Positions 47,705-58,882 of a stretch of 64,000 nt of DNA are shown in pieces; within the stretch, counting starts at the first letter, position 1, and every line of letters begins with the position of its first letter. The position numbers and the translations under genes were made by a program. The notes under the pieces were generated by a model. The model was not told the DNA's origin and made no database searches. It saw only the letters and a list, made by a program, of their open reading frames with translations. The DNA comes from Tanypteryx hageni (Eukaryota; Arthropoda; Insecta; Odonata; Petaluridae): the NCBI GenBank assembly GCA_028673005.1, contig CM054113.1, positions 209,303,504 to 209,367,503 on the forward strand. The letters run 5' to 3'.

Positions 47705-50015
47705 AAACTCGTTTATAACGAGCACGGTTGTAACGAGTTCACGGGTTAGTGAGCAAATGCTACCTCCAAGATAAGTTTACGAGCATTTACATACAAATAT
47801 TTCACGTATATAACGAGCACGCTTCACGGATATATCGAGCAAACTTTGACCACTTCTCACTGTCTCAAACGCGGCGGCGGTCAGCCCCTTCAATCCTCAT
47901 AGTGACCCAAAATATGTAACCTTGTGTTCTTGAGTCCAGCCTCTACACCCTATCCCTCGGGGAGGTTAAAGATCGCGGCGTTGTTGTTAAAAAATAATCC
48001 CTTCGTCCAAACCAAGAATTCCCAACTTGCAGGTACAGTGGCACTTGCGGAGGTCCTTTGTCCTCTCCTCCCAACCCCCAGCTCTTTTACAGCCAGGAGG
48101 TTGTGTTTGGAAGGGGGTAAGGGCATGGGCAATGGCGCCCACCCCCGTCGCTCAGCCGAATGCACCCAACACCCTTTCCCACGTAAAGATGGGAAATCCC
48201 ACGTTTAATCCGTCTCCTCATTAACTCTTCCTGGAATTGGTATGCTCACAGTTTGCAAAGAAAGTTCGTAGCGTTGATCACAAAAATCAGTTGAGATTTT
48301 GCCCTTGAACGAGTAACATGTCCGTACATAAAAGGAAGTGTTTGTCTATTCGCGAAAAGGTTGATATTGTTCGAGAGTTAGAACGTGGTAAAAAATGTTG
48401 AAGTGTATAAAAATTTAATTTATCGTCGTCTACGGTTTCAACCTCATGGAAAAACAAAGAAGCGATTTTATCTGCACTAGAGAACAACCTAACAACGAAC
48501 AAGAAAATGAGGAAGTGCGACTTGGGTACTGTTGATCAAGCACTTCTGGAGTGGTTTAAGAGGCAGAGAAATTCTGGTTTCTCCATCAAGGTGCAGGCAG
48601 ATAAATTTGCAAAACAGTTAGGGCACGAGAACTTCACATGCAATAACGGGTGGCTTGATCGTTTTAAAAATCGGCATAACATTGTTTATGCGAAAGGCCC
48701 AGTCAGCAGATTAAAAAACGGAAAGTGAATGGGTGAATAGTGTTTGGGAGGAGTGTCGAAAAGGTTACAGAGAAGAAGACATCTACAATGCCGACGAAAC
48801 TGGACTGTTTTACAACATGATGCCTGATGCAACGTTTAAATTCAAAGGTGACAAATGTGTTGGTGGCAAAAGACCTAAGAATCGTTTAACAGTTTTAATG
48901 TGCGCAAACATAAATGTGACTGACAAAAAAAACTTTTTGTTATTGGTAAGTCACAAAAGCCACGTTGTTTAAAAAATGTAAAGAAGCTTCCCGTTGAATA
49001 TGCAGCTAATAAAAAGGCATGGATAACTTCCAATATTTTTCAGAAATATGTAAGTCAGTGGAACAACGAGTTACGGAGGAAAAATAGAAACATTCTACTC
49101 CTTGTCGATAACTGTCCTGCGCACCCACATATGCAGGAGTTATCCAATGTAAAACTGGTGTTTTGCCTCCAAATGCGACTTCTATTTTGCAGCCAATGGA
49201 CATGGGGATAATTAAAAGTTTTAAATGCCATTTCAAGCGATTTTTTGTTCTACAGTTGATTGAAAGGAGGAAAAGAGGTTTAGATGGCAACGACTCTGTA
49301 TTGGATGCAATTCATTTGATGACAGATGCATGTTTCACCTACAACGATCATAAACTGTTTTCAAATGTCTGGTTTAATATCGGGAGAATTTTCGATTGAT
49401 AACCATACCGTTGATGAGGATCAGAATGGCTTAAAGAAAATGGAATTGCGAATTTTGACCATGTGAATGACATTGACAATTTTGTTCATGTTGATGATGG
49501 TTTGATTACCAGTGGAATTTCTACGGTGAGTGAAATAATAGAGACAGTATAAAGCACAGCAGACAGTGATGAAGACAATGTTGAATGTGTCGAAGACACA
49601 ATCCTTACTCAGGATGCCGTGGAAACATTAAATGATTTTTTTGAAAGCATTGACATTTCCGATGGTGTTTTTAGTGCACTAAGTGTAATAAGAGGAAACC
49701 TAAGAGACTTCAAAGTGAAATCTATGAAACAGGCTACTATTCAAAGTTATTTTTGTAAAAAGGGGAGTGATTAAGGATGCAGCTGTGAGTAAATTTTATA
49801 TGTACGTATGTTTACTTTAAATTTTCTAGTTTATTCTCATTTTTAGGTTTTTTTATAAATTTACTAAATAACCTTTCTGTTTATATATTCACTTTTACTT
49901 CTTATGTCTTATTTCACCATACGCATGCATGCTTTTGCCTTCACGGATATTAAGTTTAATGGCTATAACGAGCAAAACTAAACGGTCCCGTGGCGCTCGT
50001 TATAGCCGAGTTTGA

Positions 50016-50018
<3 letters not shown>
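47701..50018 (+). mobile_element. Tigger (pogo-group) transposon, decayed
   Basis: The inverted ends share AGTCAAACTCG followed by CTATAACGAGC or TTATAACGAGC. The left end begins at 47,701 and the right ends at 50,018, each next to TA. The CAGTCAAACTCG..TATAACGAG terminus is of Tigger type. About 600 bp of non-coding 5' sequence precedes a broken transposase. An open frame of 94 codons in that leader (47,924-48,208) has no domain. Confidence 0.9.
48318..49774 (+). pseudogene. Broken Tigger transposase (jerky/CENP-B-like)
   Basis: The ATG at 48,318 opens a pogo-type start (SVHKRKCLSIREKVDIVREL) that hits a stop near 48,398. The CENP-B DNA-binding region continues (48,507-48,728: LEWFKRQRNSGFSIK, WLDRFKNRHNI). 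The DDE/D domain follows in pieces. Block 1 is YNADETGLFYNM (48,733-48,972), block 2 LLVDNCPAHPHM (about 49,100-49,135), and block 3 LQPMDMGIIKSFK (49,190-49,225). The three catalytic Asp residues are preserved, but at least four frame breaks or stops separate them. The tail ends at a TAA at 49,772-49,774 after a Cys/Lys-rich finish typical of the group. Confidence 0.88.
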
Positions 50019-50067
<49 letters not shown>

Positions 50068-50226
50068 TTACGGAAAAGGAAAGGTAAATGGGATAAATGG
50101 ATGGCAACAAGTTGTTGGGATAAGGAAGCCCAGTTAGCACTCACCAATAAGATGACTTCAGGTTGGCGAGCTGCTGGGGGTGTCAAAGTGACACACATAA
50201 AACAAACATATATATATATATATATA
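50019..50226. repeat. TA microsatellites around a palindrome-unit copy
   Basis: A (TA)n run at 50,019-50,065, then a ~140-bp diverged copy of the unit forming the 28.4-28.6 kb palindrome (shared order: CTTA-GGAAAAGGAAAGG, GGCAACAAG, AAGCCCAG, CTGCTGGGGG), then (TA)n at 50,206-50,226. The unit is thus a dispersed repeat that tends to sit between TA runs. Confidence 0.8.
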
Positions 50227-51054
50227 ACATAGCGTATGAATCCACATTATTCCATGCAAACATTTGCCAATGTTGCTCAGTTCTTTCGATAATTGTTTGG
50301 AGAGTTTAGAGCATGTTTAAATATATTAAGTCAATATTGTTTACATTGCAAAACAAAAATTTTCTTTATTTTTTTATTTCTTTTATGCAGAACTTTATTG
50401 TGCTGTTTTTTTTCACATTTTTGGTTTCAGCACTCAGCGGAATGACTAACTTATTGAAAGCTAGGCAGATCCAAGGGGTTAATTACCCCATCCAAGATTT
50501 CAGAAGACTGAAAAAAATGATAAAAAATAACATCGAAGAAATGTTACTTTTTAGATTTATTTTGTGGCACAGAATTTTATCTATTTACTTTTTGTGCATT
50601 AAAATCTACAAGCTTTTGAAGATATCTTCAAATGGTTTATTACACACTTTTATTTAACTTACTCTGTTATATATTTATGTTTCTTTCAAATTTTTCTCTG
50701 CCCCTATAAATGCTACAGGGCTTAAATTTCGTGTATATTCTTATTTCACATGACAACTGACGAGAAAAATCGAAAATCACAAAAAAGTTAATATTTAAGG
50801 TCTTTTTAATCTCAATGTTCCATTTTAATACCTCATAAGAAAAGCATGGGATTCAGTACAAGCCTTTCTAAAAATGCATTTTAAAATTACTTAAAATTGG
50901 GATACAAATTCAGGAAAAGAACAGTTGTTTAGTTGAAAGAACGGAGTTCTTAATTTTTCAAGGTAAAATCCTAATACTTACCGAATTAGCGTAAAATCTG
51001 CTTTAAATCGGAAAAAGGTGAATTTTTTCTCTCTTCAACAATGGAAATATAGGA
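50227..51054. other. AT-rich DNA, no gene recognised
   Basis: A 114-codon open frame at 50,313-50,657 is AT-rich with no recognisable domain. A palindrome GGGGTTAATTACCCC lies near 50,474. Confidence 0.35.
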
Positions 51055-51080
51055 AATAATTTTGAAAAGAGAAAAAAGTC

Positions 51081-51153
51081 TGCTATGACCGGGAATCAAA
51101 CCCGGGTCTTTCCATTTGCCGGGCGGATATTCTACCACTGAACTATTGCAGCA
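51081..51153 (-). repeat. tRNA-like sequence, copy 1
   Basis: On the minus strand the segment runs TGCTGCA ... TCATAGCA. It has an intact D-arm (GTTC/GAAT), spacing as in a tRNA and a perfect T-arm (CCGGG/CCCGG with TTTGATT loop). The acceptor stem has two mismatches. The body resembles tRNA-Gly (TTCAGTGGTAGAAT). At the anticodon position it reads GGC, but base 33 is C instead of U. Best seen as a tRNA-derived repeat. Confidence 0.6.
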
Positions 51154-51323
51154 GTTCGATTTTCTCGTTTGTGAACGCGTGTGTTTTCTTGGTTAGAACG
51201 GAGAGGGAGGAGTTTTCTTCGATGTATCTCTTCAAGGACATCCGTTGGGGCAGTTTGCTACTAGCTTGGATAGTTCCCTCCTAACCAAGAAAACATTCGC
51301 GTTCAGAAACGAGAAAATTGATC

Positions 51324-51395
51324 TGCTATGATAATTCAGTGGTAGAATATCCGCTCGGCAAATGGAAAGACCCGGGTTCGATTCCTGTCATAGCA
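51324..51395 (+). repeat. tRNA-like sequence, copy 2
   Basis: The 72-nt segment has a perfect 7-bp acceptor stem (TGCTATG/CATAGCA), a D-arm ATTC/GAAT, a canonical-looking T-loop TTCGATT with one wobble and one mismatch in the T-stem, and an anticodon stem with a C-A mismatch. Anticodon position reads GGC with C33. Spacing is exactly tRNA-like. The lack of U33 and the palindromic duplication argue against a functional tRNA gene, but this copy is closer to one than copy 1. Confidence 0.55.
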
Positions 51396-51689
51396 GACTT
51401 TTTTTCTCGTTTCAAAATTATTCCCAACTTTACAGCTTATGCCTGTCTGCATAGGATCTTCGGATCACTTAATTCATCAATGGAAATATATAAAAACTAT
51501 AGCAACGAAATTAAAGATGTTTTAATGCTTTTAAGGAAAATTAATGCAGTCATAATGAATTATAGTGGAATTTCCAAATATTTTAAGAATTTTCCTATAT
51601 TGACATAAGCTTTGAAAATTCAATTTATAATCTTTGCAATTTTCCATAATCCAAAAACTCAACTTTAAAATATAAGAAGACTAAAAAGA

Positions 51690-51940
51690 AGGAAAAAAAT
51701 AAAAATTAAATGTTTTTCAGTATACACACTTTTATGTGCACTAAAAAGTAGAAAATAAATTTTCCTGCCCTCAACTTGAATTAAATTTGGTGTGCAGAAT
51801 AAAAGTGGGTGGCAATTTTTATCCACTTTAATTCTGCACACCAACTTTAATTCAAGTTGATGGCAGAAAAATTTATTTTCTACTTTTGAGTGCACATAAA
51901 AGGTCGTATACTGAAAAAAAACTTATATTTTATTTTTTCA
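51690..51940. repeat. Foldback repeat, ~110-bp arms
   Basis: Left arm TTTTTCAGTATAC ... TTTTATGTGCACT ... TAGAAAATAAATTTT ... CAACTTGAATTAAA ... GGTGTGCAGAAT recurs inverted on the right in the opposite order with few changes. The spacer is about 15 bp. There is no coding content. It lies 268 bp from the tRNA-bearing palindrome. Confidence 0.9.
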
Positions 51941-52827
51941 TCTTTGATTGATTACCCCTCCCCTCCCAAGGCTAGAGCCTGCATCCGCCCGTGAGTGGAA
52001 GAGATTGTAACGTGAAGAAAAAAGTTAGGACGAGTTTTTGTTAACTCGCAATAGAAGTAATATATACTAAAAGATAGGTATTTATCTTTATAGGAATACT
52101 AGTACAAAAGCCCGTCAATATGACGGGTATGCGTGGATTAAATATTAAGTTTAAGGCACTTCCTATTCTTTCTCCTTTTCTCTCTTCCATCTCCTCCCTC
52201 ATATTTTAAGTTTATATTCGATTTTCGACATTTCATAAAGCGGTTGCAATGAAACAAAATCATGAAGGACAAAAACCGATTGAAAAGTTATGTGAAAAGT
52301 TTCATGTAAATTTAAAATAAATGAACACGTAGCGTAAAAACTTTAAGTCAGAAACGATTCCAATGCATTGTAATGATGGACAACTCAACATTTAAAATAG
52401 GAAGATACTTCACGCGTACATTGAAAATATCTTTTCGTTTGCAAATTTTATTGGGCAGTTAAAGCAAATTACTATATTGATTATGATTAATTTCTTTCGA
52501 TAATTAAGCTAGATATTTGACACATGGCCGGACGTTTTATAATTACGTTCTCTAATTTTATTTTGTGAACTGTAACTCATAAAATGTATCAGAAAACATA
52601 TATAAATAGGGCCAATTATCTCTCTAAAAATGATGTCCTAATATGCCCTTTTATTATTTTTATGGCGAACTTTGAACGCCGCATCGATAAGATCCGACAA
52701 CTGTGTATAAGAGAAAACGTAAGCCGGGTAGATGATAGCGACACATATTAATAAATAATGTGGAATGCAATGTTTAAGTATCGCCGTTAGCGCCTATCCA
52801 TAGGGGTAGTAGTCTTTGGCGCCTATC
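51941..52827. other. No gene recognised; small terminal-type hairpin
   Basis: At 52,111-52,127 a perfect CCCGTCA-ATA-TGACGGG hairpin follows ATACTAGTACAAAAG and precedes GCGTGG. This layout recurs at ends of several insect repeats, but no partner was found. The rest is AT-rich. Confidence 0.35.
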
Positions 52828-54885
52828 ACCTACCTCAGAGGTCGGCGACCGCGGGCGCCATGGCGCCCGCAAGACATTTGTGTGTCACCCGCCAGCCAAA
52901 AAGAGAACTCAAGTTAAAAAATTACGGAAAACTCTCAGAAGACCAATAAGTTGAGGAACAAGATGAAGAATAGAACTTTGTAACCAACATCTTAATCTTA
53001 CATCACACCGAGCCGAATCGTATGTCTGTTACAAAATAGCATCGTCAAGGTCAGGACTTATAAGCGAACAGAATGAGGACATACATTGTTGGATAAGGAC
53101 ATTGTTGTCATTAACAGATTTCTTGCCTGTGCTGACAATTCATACAAACGTTCTCGTACGAACTGTACGAAAAGACAGAGAATTCTCCGCCCCTAGTTAA
53201 TGCTAGGTGAAGTAGTCCTGTCGCCTTCAATCGCTATTACGGGTGCAAGGCTAACTGAGATCATTGTCCTCAACCCGTCGTGTACTAAAGCTCCGTTAGC
53301 CGGTTCAGGTTATTTGAAGGTAGGCGCTCGATACGGGAAAACTATTTCCCTATTTCGCGTGAAACTCCCAAGTTCTTGTCAAAAGTCGTTGGTTTCGGAG
53401 TTCTGACCTCCGTCTTGTAGCATAACTTGGCTCGAGTTATTGTTGTGAGTCGTTGGTTTCGGAGTTCCGTTCTTCGCTTAGTATACAAAGTACAGGGTTT
53501 GGGAGATTTTTCTTCGTCTCTTACAATATCAGCCAGTGATAGCTCATTTCCCTCTTCATTGGTTAAACATAAATCAATTTAAATTGACCAACAGTTCACA
53601 ATATTTCTGATATTTTCCCGATATTCAGTGTGTTGTGTTTATTAATTCATTTGTAGAAAATTTCATCCCCAATATGAGTAATAAGAGGCAAAGGACATAT
53701 TACTTCAATGTTGATTGGAAAGAACAATACTGTTTTATTGATTTGAAAGGAAAGCGTTTGTTTATTGTGCAATGCTTGTGTCGCACTTTCAAAGAAAAGT
53801 AATGTTGAAAGACATTTTAATACGGTCCACGGAAATTTTAATACTAGTTATCCGTTAAACTCTGAGATCAGGAAAAAGAAAATTTCTGATATGAAATCTA
53901 TTTTAACTAAACAGCAGAGCATTTTTACCAGATCAGTGCAGCAAACGAAAAGAACAACGATTGCATCACTTAAAATTTCGCATTTATTGGCCAAGAGGAA
54001 AAAGCCTTTTGAAGATGGCGAGATTGTAAAAGAAGCCATGTTAGCAATTGCTGACTCACTTTTCAAAGATTTTAAAAATAAAAATGAAATTACCTCAGCA
54101 ATCAACACGATTCAGTTATCAGCAAGAACAGTTACAAGAAGAATTGAAGTTATTGCAACCAATATGGAGAAAGAGTTGGCAAATGATTTACAAAAATATA
54201 TTTTCTTCTCGTTGCAACTGGATGAGTCAACAGACATATCAGACACTTCTCAATTAGCTATGGTTGTGAAGATGGTGCATCTTCGATGACAGTTTGTAAA
54301 AATGGATTTATTGCGCTATGTAAAGAAGACCCTCTCTTTCCAAAAATTATTTCATATCACTGCATTATACACCAAGAAATGTTATGCGCAAAAGTTCTTC
54401 ATTTTCAACATGTCATGAAAACAGTAACAAAAATAATAAATTATATAAGAGCCGTACTAATGCAACACTGATTGTTTAAACTGCTTTTACAAGGTGAAGA
54501 TGCCGAATTCGATGATCTCCTTTTACATATCAAAGTTAGATGACTCAGCAGAGGCAAAATACTTGTGAGGTTTATACATCTCATAAAGGAGGTAAAGGAA
54601 TTTCTCACGTCAAAAAATGAATATTATGCACAGTTGGATGACAAAGTTTGGTTGATGGTTTTCGGATTTCTTGTGATATAACTATAAAATTGAACGAACT
54701 GAATATGGAGATGTAAGGGAAAAATCAACACATTGCAAAAATGATAAGTGCAGAGGATGCATTAAAATGTAAATTGGCATTGTGGAAGTCTCACCTAGAG
54801 AGAAATTCATTATCACATTTCCCGAATTTAAAATATATTATTGAGAGTCTGACTGATGAAAATTTTACCACTGAACCATTTCACA

Positions 54886-55645
54886 TAGAGTTACCACATT
54901 TTTAATCTCACTTCCCGGACAACAGAACACAAAAACCCGGACAAAATCCGGACTTTTAAAATTTAACTTTTTAAGCACAAAAAAGTGTACTGTGGTGTTA
55001 TATCAATAAAGGAAATATAATTAAATATTATTAAAGTAGATTGTCGAACGTAAATGTTTTTCTTACTTAAACATTTACGCGTAAAAACATCATAAAATGC
55101 GATAATACTTAAAATTTCATGCGTTATTATGACTTGTTATCCGAAACATAATAATTCTGACGATGCAGACTAAATATATAAATTATATATATGAATATAC
55201 AACATTTTATACATATCCTGAATAATACCTATATACAAAAATATAAACTCTAAACCAAAGTTTACCAATTAACTTTGAAATAAAAGTTAAACTGATTATT
55301 AAAGAATAATAATATGACATATTATATTATTATCGCAGTTTCCGGAACGACTTATTTACAAATTTAAAGCAAAATGATCCAGTAAAGCGTCAAAAATGAT
55401 ATTTAACATCTCACGGTATAATTAGGGATAGAACGTTAAAATCACAAACTGCAATACCGACCCAAATTGTGTAGACGAATTCTTTAATGTTACTACTAAT
55501 TCTAAAAATATTTCCCAAAAATTAACGTAAATAACATGTAAAACGTACAATAGAAGGAAATAATCCAATTCCGGACAGGTGTTAAAATTCCGCCCGGACG
55601 TCCCCGGACACCCATCCGGGAAAAACCGGACGTCTGGTAACCCTA
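54886..55645. mobile_element. hAT MITE inside the outer hAT coding region
   Basis: The ends are TAGAGTTACCA (left) and TAGGGTTACCAG (right, minus strand), flanked by identical 8-bp duplications ATTTCACA (54,878-54,885 and 55,646-55,653). Inside each end are C/G-rich CCCGGAC repeats. No transposase. Length 760 bp. It interrupts the outer transposase, so it is younger than that element. Confidence 0.9.
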
Positions 55646-56091
55646 ATTTCACAACACATTGAAACTCTCCTGATAGAATTTAATATTAGGTTTCGTCAGT
55701 TTTCTGAAGTAGAACCCATAATAACATTCTTTGCTAACCCGTTCAATTTTATGGACAATGATATGTCTGTTAATATTGGAACTTATTTTAATATCGTTAA
55801 CACCGAGGACTTAGAAATGGAAATAATAAATATGCAGAATGATATTATTTTAAGGTCACATAAAAATGATGAAAACTTTTGTAATTTAGTTGACGAAAAT
55901 CGCTATCCATTATTAAGAAAATGTGCCCTGAAAATATATTCTTATTGTGCTTCAACATACACTTACAAGTCCATTTTTTCAAGCACGAAACACTTGAAAT
56001 CCAAGTACCAGTCAAGACTCACCGATTACAATTTAGACAACTGCCTTAGATCAGGTATCTCGAGTTATGTGCCAAATTATAGCAAGTTGGC

Positions 56092-58882
56092 CAGTGGCGG
56101 CTTTTAGCTAAAATTAGTGGGGGTGCTGCTCCAGAAAATTTTTAGCCTTTGTTTTAAAATTTTGTTAAAGGAAAAAAACATGTATAAAAAGAAAATTTAT
56201 TCAGGAACTTGATAAAATCTTAACAAAAAAACCAAACATTTTTTACTTACTTTAACTTAAATTGTTACAGTTCAAGCTTGATCTATTCATTTAAAAATGA
56301 AATCCATTCTTCTTGTTTTAATTTGCGCAAAAAGTTCAATAATTTTCTCCTTGATCTCTGGATGACAATTGAGTAAATTTTTCTCCATTGAAAGTACTGC
56401 AAGCGCATTTAGTCTTCCCGAATTCATAGTGCTTCTTAAAAAAGTTTTTATTCTTTTCAATGCTGAAAAGCAGCACTCTGCCTCTGATGTAGTCATGGGA
56501 ATTGTCAAGAGGATTTTTATCAGTTTCGTAATTTCACTAAAAACATCATCTAGATTATTTTCCAAGATAAATTTCAGCAGCTCAATTAATTTGCAATATT
56601 CATGAATATCAGTCCTACAATAGAATACTTTTAGTTCAGTTTCAAGCTTTTCTTTGTCAATCATGGGATAAGCTTCAGTGGTCAGTACTATCTCTTTTGT
56701 GGGATGTTCATTCTTAAATCTAGTGAAGCATTTCTTGTTGAACAATTTAGCAACTACTAAGTGTTTAGTGGAAGAATATCTGTCCATTATATCAACACAT
56801 ATATAGTCACACACTTCCTTAGCTTCTGCCATGAGTGTCTTTGAAGGATTCTCACAGTACTTTGAGTTTCTCAATTCTAAAATAGCAGTTTTGAAATTTG
56901 TTATATATTCATTATCTTTAAACACACTAATTTCTCGAGATTGCATTTGGTTGTAAATTATTTCAACATGAGGCATAATCTGATGAAAAAGCTCTAACCA
57001 AAACTTAAAATTATCATCATTCAGGTATTTTAAAATTCCTGTTGCTTCTGCAATGGTTTGATCTGCATTTGATGTTGACTGAATTTCAGTAAGGCAGTTT
57101 TTTAAAGGTTGCAAATTTTCATGAACTCTGTTTATGGTCCGTATGTTGAAATTCCACCTTGTAGAGGATGGACGTGGAATGCTGACGTCCATATGTTTCT
57201 TGAGAATGGACACACGTTGTGGTGATCTTGAGAAGAATGTTGGAATAGCCAGAATGTTAGAGAAAAATATTCTTGCGTTTCGTGTAATACTTGCTGCATT
57301 TCTCATTATTAAATTAAGTTGATGTGCATAACAGTAAATGAAATGTGCATTACTATAAACTGCTTTTATTTTTGCTTGAACTCCTGCTTTTTTGCCTTTC
57401 ATGACATTTGCACCATCAAATGTCTGAGCTATCAGTTTTTGTCCATTTCCTTGAAGGATTATGTCCAATTGTTCTAAAATACATTTTGATATGCCATCTG
57501 CAGTTTGATTTTCTGGAATAAAGAATCCCCAAAAACGCTCAAATATTTCTTCATTCAATACATACCGTAGAACAAGGACCATTTGAGTGTGTTCCGAAAC
57601 ATCTGTTGTGTCATCAGCCATGACAGCTAAAAAGGAAGCTTTTCTAATTTCCGTCCTTATCTCCTCATGGTATATTTGTAGCAGGCAGTCAAGTATCTCA
57701 TTCTGAATGGTCTTAGAAACACCTTTGAAGACTGCACTGGTTTCTAAGTGATTCCTCAAATCTGAATCTAATTTAGATGCAAAATTTACTAATCCTCTAA
57801 ATATCCCTGGATTTACTGAATCGTCTTTTTCATCATGTCCACGTAAGGGAGTTTCAAAGTTTCCACAAAAGTAAATGCAGTCTATTATTTTGGACAAAAT
57901 TTCACGGTTCTTTTTAACTTTTATATTATGCTCATTGATTGAAAGTCTGTATGCCTCACTAAGTTTCTCCTTAATACTTACGGTTCCTAAAAGTGACTGT
58001 GAATCAACATTATCAACGTGCTTCTTTGACTTCTCATGCTTTTCAGTTTTTTCTTTCATTTTGTTTATATTTCTAAAACCATCTTTTGTCCATGGTACAT
58101 CACCTCCAAACAGCAAACACGGGAAGCAAAACAGTGCATTTTTTACTTCACAACCGCAAAGCCAACTTTTCCGTTGGTACCATTCAGAATTAAAGCTACG
58201 AATATATTTCTTGTTGTTGCTTTTGCCTGGCTGAGATATTAGAATATCAGGTGTTGAATGACCTCTTTTCTTAACTGTAACTTTCTCATGGAGAGATAGC
58301 TGTGAAAACTTAAGCTGTTGAAGTTCACTTACAGTCACAGAACTTATTTCTTGGAGATGCAAGGCCATGGTTAAAGTTTTCTGTTAAATAAAAGAACCGA
58401 AAAAAATGAATCAAATAGAATAGCTGGAAGCAGAATAATAATCTAATTCTACACTCTTCTACACTTTATCACATTCAAGAATATGGTACACGGATTTTAA
58501 GCACAACACATGCTGAGTAAAAAAAAACTTCCTTCCACCATCACGCCAGAGCCGGCACTGCGAGAGCAACAGTGCTCTCTCTACCTGGCAGTCCCGCCTT
58601 CCTACCCACCCCCCTCCTATGTGCGCATGCGCACAACAGTCAAACACCACGTCGCTGGCACTGTGAAGCGCACAGTTCCATACAAAGATTTTTGTATCTT
58701 TTTCATAAACTGGGGGATGGCTACTGAAGTACTGACATTAAGCTTAAGGAATATATATTGTACTACAAAAATAAAGAAAGAATTAAAGAAAAAAGGACTC
58801 ATTATATTAAATGTTATCGATAATATCAAGTGGAAATAGGGGGTGCTGCAGTTCCGCAGTGCCTATACACGAGCCGCCACTG
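56092..58882 (-). mobile_element. Complete hAT transposon, youngest of the nest
   Basis: The ends share CAGTGGCGGCT and further in GGGGGTGCTGC. They are flanked by identical 8-bp duplications AAGTTGGC (56,084-56,091 and 58,883-58,890). The 2,791-bp element has an uninterrupted transposase frame. It sits within the last codons of the outer element's transposase. Intact ends, duplication and frame make it the best candidate in the window for a recently or still mobile element. Confidence 0.93.
56287..58368 (-). CDS. Intact hAT transposase, ZMYM1-like (693 aa)
   Basis: A cut-and-paste transposase expected to bind the element's inverted ends and catalyse excision and integration. Residues 60-90 hold a TTF-type zinc finger (WLCGCEVKNALFCFPC), with His residues at 111-117. 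Residues about 130-330 form the DUF4371 region with catalytic block 1 (VMADDTTD, Asp252) and block 2 (QTFDGANV, Asp318). HQLNLIMRNA (349-358) and STRWN (402-406) are the conserved linker motifs. The insertion domain follows, and the C-terminal dimerisation region has TTSEAECCFSALK (626-638), with Glu631 as the likely catalytic Glu. Full family length, with no stops or shifts. The Met at 58,368 was chosen as the first in frame after the 5' leader. An intron is not needed. Confidence 0.92.
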   Translation of the reverse strand: MALHLQEISSVTVSELQQLKFSQLSLHEKVTVKKRGHSTPDILISQPGKSNNKKYIRSFNSEWYQRKSWLCGCEVKNALFCFPCLLFGGDVPWTKDGFRNINKMKEKTEKHEKSKKHVDNVDSQSLLGTVSIKEKLSEAYRLSINEHNIKVKKNREILSKIIDCIYFCGNFETPLRGHDEKDDSVNPGIFRGLVNFASKLDSDLRNHLETSAVFKGVSKTIQNEILDCLLQIYHEEIRTEIRKASFLAVMADDTTDVSEHTQMVLVLRYVLNEEIFERFWGFFIPENQTADGISKCILEQLDIILQGNGQKLIAQTFDGANVMKGKKAGVQAKIKAVYSNAHFIYCYAHQLNLIMRNAASITRNARIFFSNILAIPTFFSRSPQRVSILKKHMDVSIPRPSSTRWNFNIRTINRVHENLQPLKNCLTEIQSTSNADQTIAEATGILKYLNDDNFKFWLELFHQIMPHVEIIYNQMQSREISVFKDNEYITNFKTAILELRNSKYCENPSKTLMAEAKEVCDYICVDIMDRYSSTKHLVVAKLFNKKCFTRFKNEHPTKEIVLTTEAYPMIDKEKLETELKVFYCRTDIHEYCKLIELLKFILENNLDDVFSEITKLIKILLTIPMTTSEAECCFSALKRIKTFLRSTMNSGRLNALAVLSMEKNLLNCHPEIKEKIIELFAQIKTRRMDFIFK

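Larger units (their letters stand above)
51055..51422. repeat. Palindrome with tRNA-like sequences in both arms
   Basis: The arms (51,055-51,213 and about 51,268-51,422) are inverted copies. Each begins AATAATTTTGAAA, then GAGAAAAAAGTC, then a tRNA-like segment, then a TTTCTCGTTT...GAACGCG block. The central spacer is about 55 bp. A 13-bp direct repeat CAATGGAAATATA lies outside both arms (51,039-51,051 and 51,478-51,490). The structure could be a foldback transposon that captured a tRNA-type sequence, or two tRNA-derived SINEs inserted head to head. Confidence 0.85.

Noticed and set aside
47924..48208. 94-codon frame in the Tigger leader
   Set aside because: It lies between the terminal repeat and the transposase start in a region that is non-coding in this family.
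50313..50657. 114-codon open frame with hydrophobic segments
   Set aside because: AT-rich Phe/Ile/Leu/Lys composition typical of chance frames; no domain or splice evidence.
51324..51395. Functional tRNA gene
   Set aside because: C at position 33 instead of U, mismatched anticodon and T stems, and an inverted decayed partner 170 bp away point to a tRNA-derived repeat.
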